Shown here piece by piece: positions 18,092-25,387 of a stretch of 57,386 bases of DNA; within the stretch, counting starts at the first letter, position 1; each line of letters opens with the position of its first letter. Source of the stretch: Ruminococcus sp. Its GTDB lineage: Bacteria > Bacillota > Clostridia > Oscillospirales > Ruminococcaceae. Where the stretch lies: NCBI GenBank assembly GCA_018376535.1, contig JAHABC010000014.1:1-57386 (forward strand), in the 5' to 3' direction. The position numbers were made by a program, and so were the translations under genes. A model generated the notes under the pieces. It ran no database searches. It had not been told where the DNA came from and worked only from the letters and a program-made list of their open reading frames with translations.

Positions 18092-18176
18092 TTTTTCTAT
18101 GCAAAAAATCTACTGATTAATTAATGTGTCAAATTGACACACTTTTTTCTACATAAAAAATCCATAGATTAATATC
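18073..18176 (+). repeat. Tandem duplication of a ~52-bp unit with a terminator palindrome
   Basis: Two adjacent units (about 18073-18124 and 18125-18176) share TGTGTCAAATTGACACA, then ACTTTTTTCTA, an A-run, ATC and GATTAAT at matching positions. They diverge at scattered bases. The first ends the ABC-F transcript; the second is a back-up or a relic of duplication. Confidence 0.65.
18125..18141 (+). terminator. TGTGTCAAATTGACACA palindrome, copy 2
   Basis: The same core as copy 1, followed by CTTTTTTCT. Stem of 7 bp with an AAT loop. Confidence 0.6.
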
Positions 18177-18186
18177 TATGGATTTG
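18159..18186 (-). terminator. Terminator overlapping the stop codon of the 18176 gene
   Basis: Stem formed by AATCCATAGAT and its complement around TAAT. On the minus strand it is followed by a T-run. The stop codon TAG lies inside the stem. Confidence 0.6.
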
Positions 18187-18853
18187 TTTTATTCAAAATA
18201 TAGAACAGTTTTGCATTGCACTCTTTAGGATTTATTATGTAGCTATAATGTTCAATTGGAACTTTTATATTTTTACTGTGAACATAATCTTCAAAAGATT
18301 TAATACCTTCTTTCACAATAGTATCGATATCTTTATCATAAGTTACTGGAGTTTCTAAAATTATCTTTTTCAGATATGGATTAAACGGAATGACATTATT
18401 ATAATTTTTGAAGTAAATCATATTTAACTTAGAAAACTCTTTATTGGAGTTAGATGAAAAAATATTTAAATACTTATTCATATTATTGCAGTATAGAGTA
18501 TCCATCTCATTTACTACACCATTAGAATTTATATATACATTTGGAAGAGTATCATCTAAAAGAACATCTATTGATAGAACAAAACATACTGGTCCATGAA
18601 TATTAAACTTAGAATAAAATTTTCCTAAGTTAAGTGGATTAACTGGTATATCATTAGAAGTATCAAACGAACGACCTAACTTATTTGAATATTTCAAAAG
18701 ATATTCCAAACCACGATTTTTAAGTTCTTGTTTAGATAAAAGTCCCCCTTGACTTATAAACAATTGTGATATTGCTATCACATTAGAATGATATAGATAC
18801 TTATAGCCATTAGAATATAAAAAACTATGTAACTTTCTTTTATCTATAGACAA
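18176..18853 (-). CDS. Unknown protein, possibly ADP-ribosyltransferase-like
   Basis: 225 residues starting at TTG (AGAGGTGA ribosome site about 8 bases upstream). Residues 18-47 (YLYHSNVIAISQLFISQGGL, then LSKQELKNRG) resemble the YHxT...IL..GGL.S start of DarT/DUF4433-type ADP-ribosyltransferases, and GPVCFVLSIDVLL could be a following core strand. I could not identify the remaining ART catalytic residues, so this is a weak suggestion. It follows the HTH gene by 45 bp on the same strand, with the kinase divergent, a layout that would suit a toxin-like or signalling module. No signal peptide. Confidence 0.5.
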   Translation of the reverse strand: MSIDKRKLHSFLYSNGYKYLYHSNVIAISQLFISQGGLLSKQELKNRGLEYLLKYSNKLGRSFDTSNDIPVNPLNLGKFYSKFNIHGPVCFVLSIDVLLDDTLPNVYINSNGVVNEMDTLYCNNMNKYLNIFSSNSNKEFSKLNMIYFKNYNNVIPFNPYLKKIILETPVTYDKDIDTIVKEGIKSFEDYVHSKNIKVPIEHYSYIINPKECNAKLFYILNKTNP

Positions 18854-18898
18854 GAAAAAATCACCTCTAAAATTAAATTAAAATCTATGAATAGTCAT

Positions 18899-19336
18899 CT
18901 ATAGTAATTTTTGATTATTACTTTCTAGTTCCAAATTTAAAGATATAACATCTTTGTTATTCTTTATGCAATGCATGATAATAGCATCTCTTTTAAACCT
19001 AACGTATAGTGGCGATACCTTACACTGTTTTAAAACTTTTTGAGTTTCTCTAATAGTCAAATTCATGCCTATACATATGGCTATTAACTTATCCCTTGAT
19101 GGCTTACTCTTTTGACCATTAAATATCTGATACGCATAGTTAGGATTTAAATTTGACTTTTTGATAACTTTTTTTAAACTTAAACCTTTTTCAGCTAATA
19201 GTTCATTCAAAATAACAGATACATCTTTTTTTAAAAATTCTTTTTCATTTTTCTTTAAAAAAGATTTTAATGTATCTTTAGTTTTTTCAAGAGCATTTGA
19301 TAGTTCCTCAGTAGATAAATTTCCTATATTGACCAT
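18899..19336 (-). CDS. XRE-like helix-turn-helix protein beside a Ser/Thr kinase
   Basis: 145 residues. The HTH region at about 40-105 (LLAEKGLSLKKVIKKSNLN, then YAYQIFNGQKSKPSRDKLIA) matches a family in which YxIFxGxKxPSRDKLIAI is typical and which commonly neighbours Ser/Thr kinase genes in Clostridia. The C-terminus (RFKRDAIIMHCIKNN) is also characteristic. The start is odd: GGGAG abuts the ATG with almost no spacer, so initiation may be weak or nearly leaderless. The start codon overlaps the -35 box of the divergent kinase promoter, so the two genes cannot be expressed independently. Confidence 0.75.
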   Translation of the reverse strand: MVNIGNLSTEELSNALEKTKDTLKSFLKKNEKEFLKKDVSVILNELLAEKGLSLKKVIKKSNLNPNYAYQIFNGQKSKPSRDKLIAICIGMNLTIRETQKVLKQCKVSPLYVRFKRDAIIMHCIKNNKDVISLNLELESNNQKLL

Positions 19337-19357
19337 CTCCCATAAAAATGATATAAT
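19329..19357 (+). promoter_or_regulatory. Sigma-A promoter of kinase gene, overlapping HTH start codon
   Basis: TTGACC (19329-19334), 17 bp, TATAAT (19352-19357), extended -10 TGA. The -35 box overlaps the first codon of the minus-strand HTH gene. Confidence 0.75.
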
Positions 19358-19390
19358 AAACTTATAAATATTTAATCGAGGTGCTATATT

Positions 19391-20464
19391 TTGAATAAGT
19401 TTAAAGAGTTAAAAATACTATCCCAAGATACGATAGGAAAAGTATCTGTAATAAAAAATATATACAATGATAGACTATATATTCATAAATACATACCATT
19501 AAAGCAAAAATCACTATACGAAAAGTTAAAAAGATTAAACTGTCTATATCTACCTAAAATATATTCAATAAAAGATTTAGGTTCTAAAGTGGAAATATTA
19601 GAAGAATATATCTATGGCAGAACTTTAGAAAATATTCTATTAAAAGATGAATTTTTATTAGCTATTGATATGATAGAATATATGGAAGGCATCTGTACAG
19701 CTGTAAGTGCTTTACATTCTATTGGAATTATTCATAAAGATATATCTCCTAAAAATATAGTAATTTCTACCACTAACAAGCCCGTATTGATAGATTTTGA
19801 TATATCTAAACAACAAATACATAATACCACTAAACAAGATACTAACATAATGGGTACTTATGGATATGCCTCACCTGAACACTTTGGCTTTAAACCTACT
19901 GACCAACGTTCTGATATATATTCCTTAGGTGTTCTTATGAATATGATGTTCACAGGACAGTTTCCAAATCAAAAGTTAGTAAGTAGATTTAAATATCCAA
20001 AACTTTATAAGATAATAAAAAAGTGTATTCAAATAGACCCTAATAAAAGATATCAAAACGTAGCTTCACTATACCATGATTTAAATAGTATAAATTTTAA
20101 TCGTTATGATGATATTCAAATATCTGATTACATAAAACGTTGTGATGATATGTTGACTTTAGAAAGTAGAATGGCTCACAAACAGTATTACAAGGCTATA
20201 ATCACAATTGAAAAATATTTAAATTCTAAAAATCAAGATACGACACTTATACCAAAATATGTTGTATTACTATCACAATGTTACGAAAGTTTAGAAGATA
20301 TAGACAAGGCTATCAAAGTTCTATTTGACTATATATACTCTCAAAAAAAGATATCACCTAACAATTTAGTGTATAAGAGATTAATCTCTTTAAGTGACAA
20401 ATTATCCATTAAGTACCAAAAAGAGTTGTTTAAAGTTAGAAAATGTTATATAAAAGATATCTAA
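19391..20464 (+). CDS. Ser/Thr protein kinase with TPR-like tail
   Basis: 357 residues starting at TTG, 7 bases after GAGGTG. Kinase motifs: Lys33 in IHKYI (ATP-binding), catalytic loop HKDISPKN (Asp117, Asn122), metal-binding Asp135 in DFDIS (DFD replaces DFG), APE-like YASPEHFG, and DQRSDIYSLGVLM. All essential residues are present, so it is probably active. Residues of about 240-357 are helical (YYKAIITIEKYL, LLSQCYESLEDIDKAIKVL), like tetratricopeptide repeats. No membrane helix, so cytosolic. It is divergent from the HTH gene and ends 3 bp before the M6 protease gene converging on it. Confidence 0.85.
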   Translation: MNKFKELKILSQDTIGKVSVIKNIYNDRLYIHKYIPLKQKSLYEKLKRLNCLYLPKIYSIKDLGSKVEILEEYIYGRTLENILLKDEFLLAIDMIEYMEGICTAVSALHSIGIIHKDISPKNIVISTTNKPVLIDFDISKQQIHNTTKQDTNIMGTYGYASPEHFGFKPTDQRSDIYSLGVLMNMMFTGQFPNQKLVSRFKYPKLYKIIKKCIQIDPNKRYQNVASLYHDLNSINFNRYDDIQISDYIKRCDDMLTLESRMAHKQYYKAIITIEKYLNSKNQDTTLIPKYVVLLSQCYESLEDIDKAIKVLFDYIYSQKKISPNNLVYKRLISLSDKLSIKYQKELFKVRKCYIKDI

Positions 20465-20467
20465 TAC

Positions 20468-22963
20468 TTACTTTAGAATTAACTCTTTTAAAGATATTAA
20501 ATCTAATATATCTATAGAACTATCGGAATTAATATCTGCTTTTAAAACGTGAGTATCATCTAATGGAATTACATTTAAGATATGTTTTTTCAATAGTAAT
20601 ATATCCAAATAGTTTACAGTTCCATCAAGATTAATGTCACCTGTAGTATCAGTTGATGGCTTTTCTGGTTCAGTCACTGGAGGTTCTTCTGTAGTCGTTT
20701 CAGTAGTAGTGGTAGTAGTAGTTGGTTCGGTAACTGGTGGATTAACTGGCGTATCTGTAGTCTTTAGAATATACTTCTTTACATTTAAATTTCCAGCACT
20801 GGAAATGTATGGAACATATAGACTATCTTTTAAATAAATCATATTGTAAGAACGAACTACTTCGTTAGCTAAACTATTTCCTAACTTTTCCCATGAACCA
20901 TCAGCATAATGATATACTATAAAATCTTCTGGAAGTTGTGTATTAATAGCAATGTAGATATCATTATTTTGTATTATAGGAACTATATCAAATATCGAAC
21001 CTTCAATATTAGATGGCATATCTAAACTTGTGATAATGTCATCTTTTATTTGATACAATCCACAAGTAGAGCCAGTAGTCGCTACTATAAAGGTATCGTT
21101 ATATACTGCACTAGATATTGAACTACAACTTTCATTTGAAAGTGTATTAGTAGTCCAAGTATTATCAGCGTATGTAGATATCTTTGGAATACTATTATCA
21201 TTTAAATCACGATAAGCAACCCATATTTTATCATTGTTACACTCTATGGATAGATTACAAGCATTTTCACTAATAGTATCACCTATAGTTTTGTAGGTAT
21301 CATCAATAGTATTGTACTCCAAGATGTTCAAAGCATATGGAAAACTTCCAACGGTATAGGAAATATATATTTTATCTTCATTAGATGTAATATCTGTATA
21401 TTGTGAAAGTTCGGAACTAGAATATTTTAAATCCCAAGTATCAGTAGACTTATTATATCCATAGAGTTTAATATTAAAATCATAGTCGTTAAACATAACG
21501 TATGGAGTGTCATTAGCAATGACTATCTTAGCATTGTTTACACTTCCATACTGCCCCGAACCTATACTATTGCCTAAGGTTGTCCAAGTATCATCTTTAA
21601 GATAACTAACCGTAGCAGATGAGCCATTAGAAGTAACCATATATGGAACTTCATTAAGAGTAGTTATATCTACAGAAGAAACATCAGTAAAATTAGATGT
21701 ATCTGTAATAGTGTTCCAAAGTTTAGCATCGGTAGTATTAGAAAATTGGACATCAAAAGTGGCAGTATCATCTTGCAAAGATATATTACTTATTTTGATG
21801 CCACTATTAGTTCCATTTGAGTACACTAACGCTCCTTGAGATATTCCATCAGAAAAGTCTAACGAACCTATTTCTTTTGGAGCGTTCTCGCTACCATATG
21901 CGGATAAGTATATATCACCTTCACCACCATTAAGAGTAGTTTCATTAGGTCTGAAGACGTATACACCATCAGTATCATATTTGTAATTGCCAGCCACTTC
22001 AGTATTTATTCTGTATATCACTAGACCAGTGCCATAAATTTTAGTATCCATTTCCTCAGAATATGCTGAACCTTGTTTTCGATATTCAATGGCAAATAGT
22101 TCCGTATCTGATAGTGGAGTTTTTAAAATATACAATCTATTTCCATTATCTTCAGATACTGGCTTTAAAGAGTATGAACCATCTTTAATTATTTGAGTAG
22201 GTTCAAGCCAATTAGATATATTAGCCCTTTGATATGCTAATGGATATTGTAAAAATATTGAGTTTGATGCCATTATATCCCAACGCCCAACAGGAACACC
22301 TGTTCTTGTATCGTTATGATATAAATCAGGATATCCTAAAGAATGCAAAAACTCATGACATATTGCACCAACTCCACCAGATATTAAATTTTCAAACATT
22401 GAATAACTATTTTGAATGTTAACATATCCAACAGATAATCCATTTATTTCCAAACCGCTTAAATAGAATGCTTTTGGCCAAAGTATATCATTCATAGCTT
22501 GAGCTTTTCCATCAATAACAAGTATAATATTATCTATAACACCATCGTCATTTCCATCTAAATCGATATCAGTTGAAACTTTTATGTTACTTAAAACTTC
22601 AGCTACTAGAAGTTCATAGTTTAGATAATTTTCTTTGGATTGACTTAACTTATATGGAACTATAACACCATCTTGCATTTGTGGAAAGTAGCTATCAACA
22701 GATGCTTTTCCATAAGATATAGTATCAACATAACTTTTTAAAGACCTTTGTGTAGCTGTACTATTACACATATCTATCATGGAATCTGTATTTTTTTCCA
22801 TAAAGTTGTAAGTGCTTAAGTCATCAAATTGAGCAAATAAAACTAGATTATTTATCTGTTCAACATCATTTGTGGCAGAAACTTCAATTTGATTTGTCGA
22901 AGATACTAACAACAAACCTACACTTAAAGTTACTGATATTAATTTATTATATAAATTTTCCAT
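20468..22963 (-). CDS. Secreted M6-family metalloprotease with dockerin
   Basis: 831 residues. A signal peptide precedes a peptidase domain resembling M6 (immune inhibitor A-like) enzymes: LVLFAQFDD near the N-terminus and the zinc site HEFLH at 203-207 within HEFLHSLGYPD. The region at about 430-740 is a series of beta repeats with SxVDITTLNEVPYMV and similar blades, probably a propeller. A Pro/Thr linker leads to a two-repeat dockerin (GDINLDGTVNYLDILLLKKH, then DINSDSSIDILDLISLKE). It would digest protein outside the cell, tethered to a cohesin scaffold. Its promoter is a perfect consensus. Confidence 0.87.
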   Translation of the reverse strand: MENLYNKLISVTLSVGLLLVSSTNQIEVSATNDVEQINNLVLFAQFDDLSTYNFMEKNTDSMIDMCNSTATQRSLKSYVDTISYGKASVDSYFPQMQDGVIVPYKLSQSKENYLNYELLVAEVLSNIKVSTDIDLDGNDDGVIDNIILVIDGKAQAMNDILWPKAFYLSGLEINGLSVGYVNIQNSYSMFENLISGGVGAICHEFLHSLGYPDLYHNDTRTGVPVGRWDIMASNSIFLQYPLAYQRANISNWLEPTQIIKDGSYSLKPVSEDNGNRLYILKTPLSDTELFAIEYRKQGSAYSEEMDTKIYGTGLVIYRINTEVAGNYKYDTDGVYVFRPNETTLNGGEGDIYLSAYGSENAPKEIGSLDFSDGISQGALVYSNGTNSGIKISNISLQDDTATFDVQFSNTTDAKLWNTITDTSNFTDVSSVDITTLNEVPYMVTSNGSSATVSYLKDDTWTTLGNSIGSGQYGSVNNAKIVIANDTPYVMFNDYDFNIKLYGYNKSTDTWDLKYSSSELSQYTDITSNEDKIYISYTVGSFPYALNILEYNTIDDTYKTIGDTISENACNLSIECNNDKIWVAYRDLNDNSIPKISTYADNTWTTNTLSNESCSSISSAVYNDTFIVATTGSTCGLYQIKDDIITSLDMPSNIEGSIFDIVPIIQNNDIYIAINTQLPEDFIVYHYADGSWEKLGNSLANEVVRSYNMIYLKDSLYVPYISSAGNLNVKKYILKTTDTPVNPPVTEPTTTTTTTETTTEEPPVTEPEKPSTDTTGDINLDGTVNYLDILLLKKHILNVIPLDDTHVLKADINSDSSIDILDLISLKELILK

Positions 22964-22998
22964 TAAAACCCTCTTTTAAAATAATTGTAGATTTAATT

Positions 22999-23027
22999 AA
23001 TAGTTAAAACAATGTTTTTTAACTATT
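22999..23027 (-). promoter_or_regulatory. Stem-loop in the 5' leader of the M6 protease mRNA
   Basis: An 11-bp perfect inverted repeat (AATAGTTAAAA / TTTTAACTATT) with a 7-nt loop between promoter and start codon. It could protect the mRNA 5' end or bind a regulator. It is AT-only apart from one G-C pair per arm. Confidence 0.45.
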
Positions 23028-23036
23028 TATAGTTAT

Positions 23037-23065
23037 ATTATACAATTATATTCTATTATTGTCAA
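23037..23065 (-). promoter_or_regulatory. Perfect-consensus promoter of M6 protease gene
   Basis: Minus strand TTGACA (23060-23065), 17 bp, TATAAT (23037-23042). This is in the 397-bp gap before jetA; 23066-23226 shows no gene or clear signal. Confidence 0.8.
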
Positions 23066-23227
23066 TACAAATCTACGATTTAACACGGAAATCAATTTTT
23101 AATAACGATTCGTAATAAACAAGCAATATTGAGCAGACAATCGATGGAAGTGCGTAATATGGTGTGTAAATAGAAAAAAATTTTTAACTAAATACGGCAA
23201 AAATCTCACATCTTTAAGTGGAGGAGT

Positions 23228-23290
23228 ATGTCACAATATTATTTACTTGAAATAAAATATCTCTTTTTGAACCATTATTTCAAGTATTGA
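23228..23290 (+). CDS. Possible 20-residue leader peptide upstream of Wadjet
   Basis: ATG at 23228 directly behind the strong ribosome site GTGGAGGAG, encoding MSQYYLLEIKYLFLNHYFKY and stopping inside the jetA promoter. The ribosome site is far better than chance, but the product may be incidental. It overlaps the 12-bp inverted repeat at 23244-23286, so translation could interfere with that hairpin. Confidence 0.3.
   Translation: MSQYYLLEIKYLFLNHYFKY
23244..23286 (+). promoter_or_regulatory. 12-bp inverted repeat abutting the jetA -35 box
   Basis: TACTTGAAATAA (23244-23255) and its exact complement (23275-23286), 19 bp apart. The right arm ends one base before the -35 box at 23287. It may be an operator or a weak terminator of upstream transcripts; there is no immediate T-run. 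Confidence 0.55.
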
Positions 23291-23315
23291 TATTTTTAAT
23301 CTAATATGTTATAAT
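23287..23315 (+). promoter_or_regulatory. Sigma-A promoter of Wadjet operon
   Basis: TTGATA (23287-23292), 17 bp, TATAAT (23310-23315), with TGT before the -10. The leader is about 39 nt and includes GGAGGA before the TTG start. Confidence 0.75.
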
Positions 23316-23360
23316 ACACTATGGAAATATTTTCTTATAATAAATTTTGGAGGAATAATC

Positions 23361-24776
23361 TTGCAACTATTTGAAATATTAGGCGATAATTTTTTTAAAC
23401 CATTAACAAGTAAATATCATGATATCTTTGCTGATTGCTTAATAATAATCTATGAAACATATAATAATGAACTCTCTTATGGCGTAGATAAAGAATATAT
23501 TATTGACAAGTTAGTAACATATTTTGAAAACAAACAATCCGACAATATAGTATTTGAGGACGATACAGAAAGTATTGCTATCACTCCAAGGGAAAAGGCT
23601 CAAGCAATTATTAGAAAATTAAAAGACTGCAATTGGATTGAATTAGAACAATCTTTAGAATACAAAACCTTAATAACTTTGCTATCACATTCGGTAACGA
23701 TAATACAATCTTTAAGAAGTATTACTAAAAATAATGAATTGGAATATGAGGCTTCAGTATCCACAATATATTCTATATTGAATAATAAGAAATCTTATGA
23801 TAAGCCATATCAATATGCTATAAAAGAAGTATACTACAAAACTAAAGAATTAATTTCTGAACTAAAAAAGTTAAATTCCAACATTAAAAACTACATCGAT
23901 AGCATTACTATGGATAAAGATACTAAGGATATAATAGAAATGTTCTTTGAATATCAAAATAATATATTTTCTAAACCTTTTAGACGTATTCATACAAGTG
24001 AAAATATATCAATATTTAGAAAATCTATAATTGAAAAGTTAAAATATATACTAAATGATGAAAATATACTAAATTTATCCACAAATGGATACATGAAAGT
24101 TGAAGAGTGTTCTAACTTTGAAGTCGCTAAAGAAACTATTATCAATATGATAAATAACATAATCTATGCTTTTGAGTACACCTATGATGATATAGTAAAA
24201 GATATCAACTATAGAAATAGCAAGTATATAGAAAGTGCTATCGCTAGAGCAAAGTTCCTTTTAAGCAATAATAATGATATAGAAGGAAAAATAAATCAAA
24301 TTTTAAGAAGTATGGTAGAAGATATAAATGTAAACAATCAAAGTTTAAATGATTATATATCTAGTGATTTAGAACCACTTTTTGAAATAATTCCACAAGG
24401 TTTTATAGATAATCAATCTTTAGCAGTAATTCCTATAGATAGAAAAACAGGTATTCCTGAAGAAATATATGTTGATAATAGTATTTCACAAACTGAAAGA
24501 AATCAATTAAAAGAAAAGCTAAAGCATCAACAAGAGAATAAGTTTTCTAAAAAAAATATTAATAGGTATGTTATAAACATCTTAAAGGATAGACCCTACA
24601 TATTAGCATCTCAATTGGAACTATGTGTTAAACGTGATGTGATTAGAATTATATATATCAAATTGTATGCAAATACTGACAAAGTCGATTACACTATAAC
24701 AAATGTTAATAACAAAATAGTAAAATCTAGTTTTGAGTTTATGGACTTTAAAATCGAAAGGATACACAAAATATGA
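23361..24776 (+). CDS. jetA: Wadjet protein JetA (kleisin-like subunit)
   Basis: 471 residues from a TTG start 7 bases after GGAGG. The N-terminus (LFEILGDNFFKPLTSKYHDI) and helical body match the JetA family formerly called DUF5716, the version found in Clostridia. JetA bridges the SMC-like JetC heads in the complex that recognises and cuts small circular DNA. It has no catalytic motif. The stop codon overlaps the jetB start by 4 bp. The Wadjet type (II or III) was not settled from sequence alone. Confidence 0.85.
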   Translation: MQLFEILGDNFFKPLTSKYHDIFADCLIIIYETYNNELSYGVDKEYIIDKLVTYFENKQSDNIVFEDDTESIAITPREKAQAIIRKLKDCNWIELEQSLEYKTLITLLSHSVTIIQSLRSITKNNELEYEASVSTIYSILNNKKSYDKPYQYAIKEVYYKTKELISELKKLNSNIKNYIDSITMDKDTKDIIEMFFEYQNNIFSKPFRRIHTSENISIFRKSIIEKLKYILNDENILNLSTNGYMKVEECSNFEVAKETIINMINNIIYAFEYTYDDIVKDINYRNSKYIESAIARAKFLLSNNNDIEGKINQILRSMVEDINVNNQSLNDYISSDLEPLFEIIPQGFIDNQSLAVIPIDRKTGIPEEIYVDNSISQTERNQLKEKLKHQQENKFSKKNINRYVINILKDRPYILASQLELCVKRDVIRIIYIKLYANTDKVDYTITNVNNKIVKSSFEFMDFKIERIHKI

Positions 24777-25387
24777 GTTTTGAAAATGAACTTGGTTCTA
24801 TTAGTAAAGATAATTTTAGAAAAACAGCTAATAAACTATTAAATCATTGCTACTTACTGAAAAAACGTGATGATACTCGCTTAGACTATCAATATGTCAA
24901 GCAATATCAAGATAAGTTTTCTGAATATTTTGACCTATTGGGATATAACCTACAAATTGATGATACTAATGGTGTTATAGGCTTACACAATAACTTAGAT
25001 AAATCATGTAGGATAAAACTTAGAAAATATCATAGTATACTATTGCTAATTTTAAGACTTCTTTATGCTAAAGCAAAGAACACTCTATCATTAAACGAAG
25101 AAGTGGTTATAACCTTGGAACAGATACACAATGAGTATTATATTCTAAGAGTTAAAAATAAACCTACTTTAGATAAAACTATCCTACAAGAAGCTCTAAC
25201 TATATTCCAAAGATATAATATCATTGATAAGCTAGATAATGATATATCTAATCCAGATATGAGAATAAAAATATATCCATCTATTTTGTTTGCTGTTCCA
25301 ACAGATAATCTAAACAAAGTGTTCAATGATACTTCCGAAAAGTTAAAAAAATATGCAAAGGGAAACATATACGATGAAGAAAATTAA
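24773..25387 (+). CDS. jetB: Wadjet protein JetB (DUF4194-like, KITE subunit)
   Basis: 204 residues in the usual JetB position between jetA and jetC, overlapping both. It shows winged-helix-like alternation of helices and strands (ILLLILRLLYAKAKN, then VVITLEQIHNEYY), the character of DUF4194 proteins that bind the JetA kleisin. No catalytic residues are expected. Translation is coupled to jetA (4-bp overlap) and jetC (14-bp overlap). Confidence 0.82.
   Translation: MSFENELGSISKDNFRKTANKLLNHCYLLKKRDDTRLDYQYVKQYQDKFSEYFDLLGYNLQIDDTNGVIGLHNNLDKSCRIKLRKYHSILLLILRLLYAKAKNTLSLNEEVVITLEQIHNEYYILRVKNKPTLDKTILQEALTIFQRYNIIDKLDNDISNPDMRIKIYPSILFAVPTDNLNKVFNDTSEKLKKYAKGNIYDEEN

Noticed and set aside
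23000..23360. Possible non-coding RNA or attachment site before Wadjet
   Set aside because: Apart from promoters, one repeat and the mini-ORF, no stable fold, direct repeat or tRNA end was seen.
25353..25373. Upstream ATG for jetC
   Set aside because: The ATG at 25374 gives the conserved start KKINRIKLINWHYF of SMC-like heads and has AAAGGG upstream.
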